From Anisus vortex (Eukaryota > Mollusca > Gastropoda > Planorbidae), in assembly GCA_949126835.1 (NCBI GenBank), contig OX421506.1, forward strand, positions 25,567,301 through 25,631,300: a DNA stretch of 64,000 nucleotides. Reading direction: 5' to 3'. Both the position numbers and the translations under genes were made by a program. Position 1 is the first letter of the stretch. Each line of letters starts with the position of its first letter. Below the pieces are notes generated by a model. That model made no database searches and was not told the origin of the DNA. It was given only the letters and a program-made list of their open reading frames with translations. This document shows positions 55,007 through 64,000 of this stretch, in pieces.

Positions 55007-55814
55007 ATCTTGCTAAACAAATACCTATAGAAATGTATGAATAAATTAGGGCACCTTAAAAAAAATCTAGCGGTAAACCCCCCGGTGCGGAATGAGTTTT
55101 AAATCTCTCTTTTATATATCTTTTTATTAAAAATGTGTATGTGTGTGATAACGTCTAAAAGATTTAAAGTGACAAAATAGTTACAGTATTTAAAGTAAAT
55201 TTAGTTACATTGTATATCATTGATTATCTTTTAAAAAAAGGTTAAATTATAACTTTGATTATAATAATATGAATAATGATAAATATCTTGGCAAACATCT
55301 AAAAAACAACACGACTGCTTGCTTTAAATATGTGTATTATGTAATCTTTTTTTTTTGTGCCGTGAGTACAAAAAGCACCTTTATATTGTTTAAAATATAC
55401 TAAAAAGATGGAATTACATCGTTTCATAAAGTAAACAGAATAATGAACCACTGCATAATTTATATGATACATTTATAAGGAATATCTTATTCGGTTAATG
55501 GTGAGAAACTTTAATGCATTAATAGTTTTAATGAGAATATGTTATTAAAAAAACGTGACAACTGCCATATCTATTAATTTGTGAATCAGCGATATAATTA
55601 GGGTGAACTCTCCAATAAACATCAATATTAAATCTCTCAATCATGATTTCTGTGGTAAAGCTTTGCTAAGACACAGTGGAACTTCTTAACTCGTTAAAAC
55701 ATATTATATGTATTTCCCTATTAGCTGTTCGAATGTAAAAAAAAAAACGCACACTTATAGGTGACTTCTTCAAAGTGTTTTTTTTTATATCGCCACCCTG
55801 TTTAAAATACTGCA
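55007..55814. repeat. duplicated segment T, unit 2 (third part)
   Basis: Matches about 38380-39180 of unit 1. It lacks the short LINE tail found there at 39377-39533. No gene. Confidence 0.75.
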
Positions 55815-56143
55815 CTACCATCTTTTCTTTCTTGGTAAAACAAATTTCGTAACAACAACTATTACATCGATTCCTACAAACATTTCAAAATGTGTGTTCA
55901 GCCTTTGCTGCCAACTCCAAAATTGAAGTAAAGTAGTTTTAAAATGATATCCTATTTCTTGTCTCCAATGCCTGTGCAATCTGCAATAAAGTACTCGATA
56001 TATTCCGCCAAGTTCTGTTTTCCTTGATCCTGAGTTTCAAATTTTCTTTCTCGTATCGTACTTGTCCCATCATCACTCCTGCCAACTGGTAATACAGTTC
56101 TTTTCTTTACATTTGATTCATTTATTCTTCTGATATATAACAA
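55815..56143 (-). pseudogene. GIMAP-like pseudogene fragment, unit 2
   Basis: The minus-strand frame 55952-56143 has a KKRTVLPVGRSDDGTSTIRERKFETQ-like remnant of the P-loop region, collinear with 39922-40197. The P-loop Lys is missing, and the conserved-box region near 55830-55870 is further decayed. It shares its position with the unit 1 relic relative to the SINE that follows. Confidence 0.65.
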
Positions 56144-56254
56144 ATGTCAATATAAAAAAAATCATGCTCAAAAATATGCCACGAACTTTACAAGTAACAT
56201 ACATTTAATGTAAACTATGTATTTCGGACACATTTATGATAAATAGAATTGTAA

Positions 56255-56420
56255 AGTACCCGTTGGACACGAATTGATCTTACGGCTTTTGAAGCAGCAT
56301 GCACCACTTTTTATGGTCATGGCATGTTAGGGAATTGTGTGCCCAGCAGATTTCGCAGATTCGAACACAGAACATACGGTACGCAGGTCGAACGCGCTAG
56401 CTCTTAAGTTATGTAACGGT
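56255..56420 (-). mobile_element. tRNA-derived SINE, internally deleted copy
   Basis: Matches 40305-40560 at both ends, but about 90 bp of the body is missing near 56350, where 'gtgtgcccagca' joins directly to the B-box side. Confidence 0.55.
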
Positions 56421-56971
56421 TTTCGTTTTCAAGGCATTGCAATCTGCCCTAATGCCAAAATGTAAAAAAAAAAAACAACAACATAACATTCTTAAAAAAA
56501 TGCTTCAAACAAACTTTTCAATGGCTTGAGTATCTAAAAAATATTTTTTTTTTAAAGTAGATGATCTTGATATCAATAATTCTGTACAGATTTTCCAGGA
56601 AAATATTTCTCACAATTTGCGAGTCACAAGCAAAACATATGTGTCCTCTAGGCCAAGGTCGACTATGTAAAAACAAAATCCTACCACTAAACCACTATCG
56701 ATTTTTTAAAATGTATTTTTGTTATGTTAAGAATATTTTGTTCACTTTTTGTCTTTTTTAAAATATGTATATATTTTATTCTTTTTTTTTAAAATTGTAT
56801 TTTCATTTTATTACTAGGAATATTACGTATTTTTTTAAAAGACAACTTAAACAAACAAGAGTGACGCTTATATAGGGATGATAATGATTTGCTTTATTCG
56901 CGACAATACACGCTTATTATACAACTGTAACTATGTAACGATAATTATATAACTTTTGTGTATAGGCTAAA
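56421..56971. repeat. duplicated segment T, unit 2 (fourth part)
   Basis: Matches about 40561-41085. No gene; homopolymer T and A runs are frequent. Confidence 0.7.
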
Positions 56972-58088
56972 TAAAAAAAAATGATTGCAAAGTTAAGTGC
57001 CAGTGCCTTTAGGTTCCCCTGCTTCAGAGAGACATAATCTGTCTATTGTAATGAAAGATATATCTAGATAGTGTTGGTTTACCTTTAAAAAGAAGGTTAA
57101 TAGTTGGATGGTCCTATAATATATTATACACATAGTTAGTATTTAACTAGTTTATATCCCCATCAAAATGACGGAGAAACAAATGACTACAATGTGTTTT
57201 GTTACGGGAGAAGAAAAAAAATACAATAAAAACTGCAGTGAGAAAGTTTCTTTCGTTATTTAATTTTAGGTTGTGTTCTTTTTTTTTTGTTTAATTGATT
57301 GTATAATGTCGCTCATTAAAAGCTGTTCTCAATAGAGACGTGAATCCATGAACTAATAAAACATTTGGTTACTAATTAATATAATAATGCAAACATCTAC
57401 CATTAATGAAAAAAAAATGAATTGATATACATTATGTCTTAACCAAATTGCTGGTGCGCACCTTTTAGTAGTTTTAGCGAGATTACGCCGCGTCGCGTTC
57501 AACATAGTAAATAAACGTTCAAAGGGAGATCATTCCAAAATGACGCTCAGTTTAGAACCTTAACATACGGTGATCATCAATAGGTCTAATTTTTTTTTTT
57601 TTAAAGTAACAAATTAAGCTATATTGTGTATATAATAAACATTTCTTTCGGAGAACGTTTCCAATTTATACATTTAACTTTTGACACGAATAGTCAAACG
57701 GTTTAGAAGCCTATATAGCTTAAACCTCTAAATAAATAAATTTACATATAAACAAACTCACGGTAATTATGCATATTGCTAAGAAAACTTCGAAGCTTAA
57801 AATGCAGTTACTGTCGACTGCACAAGCCGCACGTTGTCTAATCAAAACATTATAATATTAATTTAATGTGAACGGTGGACTTATGGCCCCACTTGTTTAA
57901 CAAGCAATTAACATTTGCACGCTATTTCTTAAATCAGGTCATTAGTAGTTTAAAGATCACGGTGACCCAGCTGAAGCAATCTCTACTTTCAAACCGATGG
58001 TTCTGGGTTCAATTTATGGTAAAGGATAGGATTCGTTCCCGTGTACCGTAGCCATAGAAACACTCGCTCAATAGATAAACCTGGTCTT
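56972..58088. other. unit-2-specific insertion of about 1.1 kb
   Basis: Absent from unit 1, where the flanks 'gtataggctaa' and 'acttacttaataat' are adjacent (about 41075-41100). There are no terminal repeats or coding frames. Near 57990-58040 a 'ggttctgggttcaattt' stretch resembles a tRNA-type B box, so a SINE relic may be included. It could equally be a deletion from unit 1. Confidence 0.5.
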
Positions 58089-58419
58089 AAAGGAATACTT
58101 ACTTAATAATTTGTTGAATGCCATTGTTAAAACTCGACGTATGATAGAAGCAATATCAGATGTATTATCCCGTGCTTATCATCCTGTCTCACAAATGTCC
58201 CAGTTTATCAAGCAAAGCCTGCATTAAATAAAATAACCACAATGGCCCAACTCTACAAAGCCTCTTTTGACTTTGCAATATATTTTCGCACTGGAGCTGC
58301 CTATAATTAAATGGGCCCTTTGTGCAAACCCTAACCCAAAAACATATATATATATATATATAGGGCCTATATATATATATATATATATTTGGCTTTTAAT
58401 TTATAGGCCTGCTTTGATT
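58089..58419. other. end of segment T and unit junction
   Basis: 58089-58180 matches the end of T1. The rest has no match in the window. A TA-rich palindrome centred on 'agggcctat' lies at about 58337-58388. Confidence 0.55.
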
Positions 58420-59134
58420 TCGCACTAGATAAATAGTTCAAATTCATAATATTTCCCTGATCAGAAACGTGAATAGAGTCATTGTCTCCACATTAGTTTT
58501 GTAAATATTGACATGTATGTAGAAATCACCAATGACCAATGCCTACCATGGATTGAGCACTTTCTTGACGACAATCAACTGCAATAATACATTACCATCG
58601 ATAAGCTATAAAATATATTGCTTGAAATCTGGTCATTGCATTACAAGTAACCATCACTTCCTTGAAAGTTAACATGTAATAAATGTATAAAATTTCAAGT
58701 AAATTAAGAATATTAAACAATAATTTGGCACCTATAATGCTCCCTACACACAACAATTGTTGTTAATTGAAAACAAAATAAAAAACATTTTATGAAACGT
58801 TTCAGGTTGTCTACAAGGGCAGATCTCACGACTCAATTGTAATTAAATGTTGACATATAAACATGTTTATACTAGATCAGTTGTTGAAATGCTATAAAAC
58901 TAAACCTTTGGTACACTTTTAAAAATTGCGTTTAACTCAACAAGTTCTTATGATTTTTTGGAGATATCATTCTCTACCCGACAAATATTGCCATGTATTC
59001 AAATATATTTCTGAAATGTAAGTTTTGCACTAATAATAATGATGCTAATTTATATTAAATTTAGCATGCTCAGTGCGGTCGGATAGTAAATTGCATTTGT
59101 ATTGGTATGTAAGACACACAGTCACTAGCCAAAA
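58420..59134. repeat. duplicated segment P, unit 3
   Basis: Matches 11370-12580 and continues across the Element 2 target into 'gtatgtaagacacaca', giving the empty site. It then jumps directly to R sequence; segment Q is missing here. No gene. Confidence 0.75.
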
Positions 59135-59216
59135 AGAAAAAGGAGAGCTGATAACCATTTTCGTTCTAATTTCAGTCTTAAACGCAAGTCGAGTAAAATT
59201 TCAAAAGAAAATAAAA
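59135..59216. repeat. duplicated segment R, unit 3 (left piece)
   Basis: 'ctgataaccattttcgttctaatttcag' and 'gagtaaaatttc' match 20762 and 45068. It is interrupted by the TIR element that follows. Confidence 0.75.
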
Positions 59217-62200
59217 CAATGGGCTTTATTCACAAGTCCTTAGCGATAGCAGCTTGGTCACGTGATCGGACCAAAACATACTAATAATGGCGTCTTTCGC
59301 CTCTATTTTATCTGCTTCAATGCTTATTAAAAACATTGAATTTAGAGACATTATATAACAGCAAAGATGTCTTAAACACTGCACATGGGTGAGATTATAA
59401 CATATCCACATGAACATAATTTTTAAAAGCCAAGCATTGTTTAATCATGGAGAGATTTAGGCCTATTGGGTGATGACTTTCGAAGCGACAGTCGACACTA
59501 TCGACATCGAAGTATAGGCCTACAGAATTACAAAGTACGACTTGTAATGGACCTTAATGGTATAATTACCATATGTATGAATAGTGGAAGCAACATTAAA
59601 GGAAAGGTCTGAATAAAATGTGAACAGCATAGGCCTACTCGACAATTCAGGAAAAGTAGGTATTACTTTTAATAAGACTTTAGACTTTGTCTTCCTTATT
59701 TTTATTAAGTTCCATTAAAATTGTACAAGATAAGAAGAGAAAGTTGACAGTTTAGTTAACGTAAATACTTTACTAAAGTGTAAAGTAAAGTAAATTGTAG
59801 GCATAGCCTACATGAAAATAAACTGATTTATGTTAAGGCCGACCTATGGGGACTTACTTTATTTCATTTGATGAAATTATTTAGCCATATTATTATAATC
59901 ATCATATTTGAGTCATTTAGTCTGGTATGATGATTTAGAATTTCGGATTAGTGTTTTTTTGTGTGTGTCACATTTCGTGATATATTGTAGGTTTAATTTA
60001 ATTGTCATTGATTGGATAGTATATCCCCCATTTACTATATTATAGTCCTATCCTATAGTCTAGCCTATATATAGGCATAAGATAACATATAATTAAGCCT
60101 AGTATTAATTAGTCAATATTCATTGGCATGCTGCAGCTGGTATATATAGAGGCTATATTTTGGCTATAGATCTATCATTACCACTGCTTTGAATAGTCTT
60201 ATAACAGTTTTTAATGCTATATAAAATTAAAACTATTCAAAATACAAATGTAAAGCTTGATGCCAGTAGCCTTATAGACTATAGGACATAGGCCTATAGT
60301 AGTATTGTAGGATTCTATTGTAGGATGAAGTCCAATAAACATTTTGGTGTGGTGGCTATAAAGACCTATATATTAATATGATATAAAACTAATTGACTTT
60401 TTTTTATTCTGTAGATATAGGCCTAGGCTATGTAATACCTATATATTTTTTCATGTAACAGAATATTCCTTCCTTCAACATTTGAAATATGCTTCAATTC
60501 AGATAAAAATGCTATAACTATAAGTATAGGGTAAAGTAAAGGAGGTTCAGGATAGTGCTGGCCACATAATCAAATAGTATGCTGTGGCCACGTAAACTGT
60601 TGAATGCTGCCTCATCTGGCCTTTGGATCAATTTGGTGCAACAATTAGTTTATTTTAGGCCTCTTGAATTAATAAAAAAAAAATATAAATATAATATATT
60701 TATTTATGACATGTTACTTGTTTCCCCCCCCCCCCCCCCCCCATCGCAAACAGGTAATTGAAGCAGAATGTCAAGGCAGGGTGGATGAAGACAGCTTGTT
60801 GCAAGTACATGTTGGACTGTTTAGCTGCAGTATAATCCTAGAGGAAAAGGAATTTCATATGTTGCACACTTAGGCAACCCACCTCTATACATGACATCAG
60901 TCTACTGTTAAAAATAAATTATATATTTAATTTCATCACATATTTTGTTGTAATTTATGTTTAATTGCTAATTATATTAATATATATTTATATTTTAACT
61001 TACAAAAAAATTAAAAAAGAATCATAAAATATTTTCATAAAATATTTTTCAATATTTTTATTTTATTTAATACATTTAAAGAATCAAAGGCTAATGTCAG
61101 CACACCTTCCTTGCAAAATACATCATTGACTATCCTTTACTGGATGCAATTGAAACACAGTCTCCTTCAACAGCACATGGTTACATTTTCTTTAATTAAG
61201 CAGTGTCAATGTCAACAACTGATGCAGGACTTTTTCTCATGTCTGGCAGCTAACATCATTTTGTATTAGATGATCCCCATGGACATTTTGTTTCCATTGA
61301 TTGATACATGCAGTCTAAATAGAAAAAAAAATACTTTTATAAAACAAAATATTAATATTTAGGCTAAATCATAAATGTTCACTTTCCAAAATTTACTACA
61401 GTACCAGTACATAGTTTTCAATATATTACTTATAAAATAAAATTACATAAAATTATAAAACATATAATCATACCCAAACATTGAACATATGTATGTTGAT
61501 TATTCTTATAGAAATGCAATGGAAGTAAATAAAATTTAGTTAGCTATTTCATTTCATTAGTGTAAATAATTTTAGATCCATTCAAAATAAGCATAATCAA
61601 CCAAATTTTACACTAAAAGAAAAAAAAATTACCAAAATTCATAATATGTCTATTTAATTATGTTTATGGGTCAATGGTATGTGATGAAAATGACTATGAA
61701 ATGCTCCAGACTTTAGTTGTTCTGGTACTCATTTAACATTAACATGTAAGGTTGAAGAAAAAACACATTACCGGGTACCCAGTAATATTAATTTAATTTA
61801 AACATTCAATACAATCAGTTATTTTTCTATGGTTGATGATTCCAAGTAATTCCATCATTCCCCCATCTGTATAACCATTTTAATTGATTGAAACTTCTTG
61901 TGCATCCCCTTCGTATCTAAAAATCAATTCAGGTTAAACACACAAGTATAAAATACACAGTAATTGCAAAAATACTGCTCAGTTCTTTATTTACTTTTAT
62001 TAAATTAGGTGACAACATTGTTTTATGGTTACTGTACCACTTTAACAACAAGAGTAATGGATGTAAAATGGATTCATTCTGTACATAGAAGGCCTTTTTA
62101 TTAGTCCTGTATAGACCTATATCTCTTAATATTTATATCCGATTGACTGAGATGCCTACATCTAAGCCTAAACTATATTAATATTTGTAAGTATTTATGA

Positions 62201-63586
62201 GGCTAATAATATATTATCATATAATAATATCATCAATTATTCATTATAAATGTATATATATATTAGATCTTTATCATATCATAGTAGCTCTAATGTTAAT
62301 ATAATAATAATAATGCTTGCCTTAAGTCTAATCCATAATGTAGGCCTATAGGCCTATTATTAATAATAGGCCTATAGGGTCTTATACTTATATGAGTATA
62401 TGAGGATTACTTATTTTAATTATAATATGAACTATAGGTCTATGCACAGGGATGTGTCTAATGTTCATCCAAGGCAATGCACTAGCCCCAGCTCTAGTCT
62501 AGGCTAAGCGGCTAAGCATATAATACTAATACTAAACAGAATATACTCACTATAGGCCTAGTTATATAGGCTACACAGGTCATATCATATGTATAGAGTC
62601 TAAGCCTAATCAATATATAATATAATTATGGAAATATACATGGGCTTACAATATGATAGGCATATAGTCATAAAGGCTATAACTAGCCTATGTATAACCT
62701 ATAACTATAGTATAGTGTATAGGCTTAAATGTAGTAGGATTAATGATTACCCTTTAGCATACTTAGCTTAGCCTAAGATTCTTTAGTAAAGACTAAGCTC
62801 ATGCCTAAGTCTAATTTAAATAATTTAATATAGGCCCCTAGCCAATATAGGGCTGACCGCCTAACCTATAAATATATATATTGATAATATATATTATATA
62901 AATATTAGCCTAATAACTGAGGTTAGTTAGCTTTTCATTAGCCTAGCAGATAGCAAATATCGTATTGGATTGCATTATAATTAATAATAATTACAATAGC
63001 CTACTCATTATCATTATGTGGGCAATATGAATATGTGTAGTGTAGGCCTAGGCTAGGATATGTAGTAGGCCTATGTATGAAGTATAGCCGTTTATTATAT
63101 TTTATAACAATAACATTACGTTGGTCTTCATTAATTGGCAATTAATGAGTTGTATTAGCTAACCACACATAAAAATTGCCTAAGCGAATGATTTTATGAA
63201 ATCATTTTATCATTGACTTAAGATTAAAAAAAATCTAAATCAATGGCAAGTACACTTACCGTCGCTTAGGCCTACCACTACTACCAGTGTCGCCAGTGAT
63301 CAATGAAACTAGTGAAAGGTTGAAACCAGGAAGTCTCAGTCTTCGTCTTCGAAGTGTTTGGAACATAATATACTATGTTATTTTGCCTTCTTTTGGCATG
63401 CCATGCATTAAGGAAGTTTGTATCTATCAGTGGATATCGATGAAAGCATATTTTCGTTTTCTTTTATGAAGATTTAACGTCGGAATTGGATCACACTAAG
63501 AAAACTTCTTATAATTTCACCATTTAAAAAAAACACTTCCTGGATTGATCACGTGACCCGGAAATACTTATGCATAAAGCCCATTG
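59217..63586. mobile_element. 4.4-kb TIR-bounded element without coding capacity
   Basis: The left end 'caatgggctttattcacaag' and right end 'cttatgcataaagcccattg' are inverted repeats of about 20 bp with three mismatches. 'cacgtgatc' and its complement follow about 30-40 bp inward on both sides. Segment R is continuous across this site in units 1 and 2. The interior is AT-rich with many 'aggcctata' motifs and a C18 run at about 60723. The longest open frames are about 60 codons and unrecognised; a few exon-like stretches (60760-60840 and 61090-61320) could be remnants. No target duplicate was resolved. Confidence 0.7.
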
Positions 63587-64000
63587 GCTGAGATTACTAA
63601 GTTATTGAAAATATATTTATTTTCTCTAACGTATTTTTCATCGTCACTAAGTTTTACAATTAGAAAGGAAAGACGAGTGAACGCTTGAAAGTGTAGAAAA
63701 GGAAAACGACGACGAAGTAAAATGAGAGATGGGAGGGGGGGGGGGTCGCAGTTTATAAACATTATTTTCACATGCAAATTAAAAAAGCTGAACAAAATTG
63801 GTAAAAATTGTTATCAACTATAATACCTTCCCCCTCGCATAACTGCCTTTTCTTGTTCCCTTTCGAAAAAAGCATCTATGAAGAGCTGTTTAATAATATC
63901 CAACTTGAGCTTCGTAGTGGAAACAATAAACCTGTATAATATTTCTATAGGGCACCTGCCCATCCACATAAACGTGTAGAAAATGTATTCACATAATATA
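63587..64000. repeat. duplicated segment R, unit 3 (right piece, runs off the window)
   Basis: Matches 20840-21240 and 45150-45540 ('gaaaatatatttattttc', 'gaaaacgacgacgaagtaaaa', 'aataaacctgtataat'). It is contiguous with the sequence beyond the window. Confidence 0.8.

Noticed and set aside
60579..60761. Small plus-strand frame ending in Pro-rich residues
   Set aside because: The Pro run is a translated C18 homopolymer; no conserved content.

Overview
The window is eukaryotic, AT-rich and dominated by repeats. It carries AIG1/GIMAP-type genes, Ty3/gypsy-type LTR retrotransposons, LINE 3' fragments with (ATT)n tails, hAT elements and a tRNA-derived SINE. Expanded GIMAP-like families together with this repeat mix suggest a mollusc, perhaps a gastropod; that is inference, because no single-copy host gene is present to confirm it.

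The host backbone is a tandem array of a duplicated unit whose segments I call P-Q-R-S-T. A trace of T lies near 560-640. Unit 1 is P1 (11370-12584), Q1 (18938-19594), R1 (20534-24557), S1 (33142-35830) and T1 (35831-41200). Unit 2 is Q2 (41895-44863), R2 (44864-46415), S2 (46416-52565) and T2 (52566-58180). Unit 3 starts with P3 (58420-59134) and R3 (59135-59216, then 63587 to the end). Each S segment holds one minus-strand GIMAP-like gene, and each T segment holds a decayed GIMAP fragment, a LINE and a SINE. The units are direct repeats, so another S segment, possibly with a GIMAP gene, probably lies beyond position 64000.

The two GIMAP-like genes have nearly identical GTPase-like domains with altered nucleotide-binding motifs. 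Their tails differ greatly: the S1 gene (34125-35174) has only a few degenerate repeat units, while the S2 gene (47301-51911) has about 70 tandem copies of an 18-residue unit, some in a 378-bp higher-order repeat. This is the most striking feature of the window.

Three LTR elements sit in the array. Element 1 (1942-10101, minus) and Element 3 (24558-33136, minus) have the order gag-protease-integrase-RT-RNase H, with integrase ahead of RT as in Gmr1-like elements. Element 1 is broken by frameshifts, a stop and a solo LTR. Element 3 has two in-frame stops and an altered protease motif. Element 2 (12585-18937, plus) is very young (about one LTR difference in 625 bp) and non-autonomous: it has one intact 910-codon gag-protease ORF with a vestigial integrase and no RT. 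A solo LTR of the Element 1 family lies inside Element 3's 5' LTR.

Other insertions, many readable as presence/absence between units, are a hAT copy with 8-bp target duplication (41943-43753), a short hAT-like element (19595-20533), a TIR element with subterminal motifs (21242-22009), a 4.4-kb non-coding TIR element (59217-63586), a LINE with RT (22345-24165), L2/CR1-like LINE 3' ends and a 35-bp inverted repeat enclosing 66-bp repeats (10721-10960). Identities and ages are judged by eye; no alignment or search was run.
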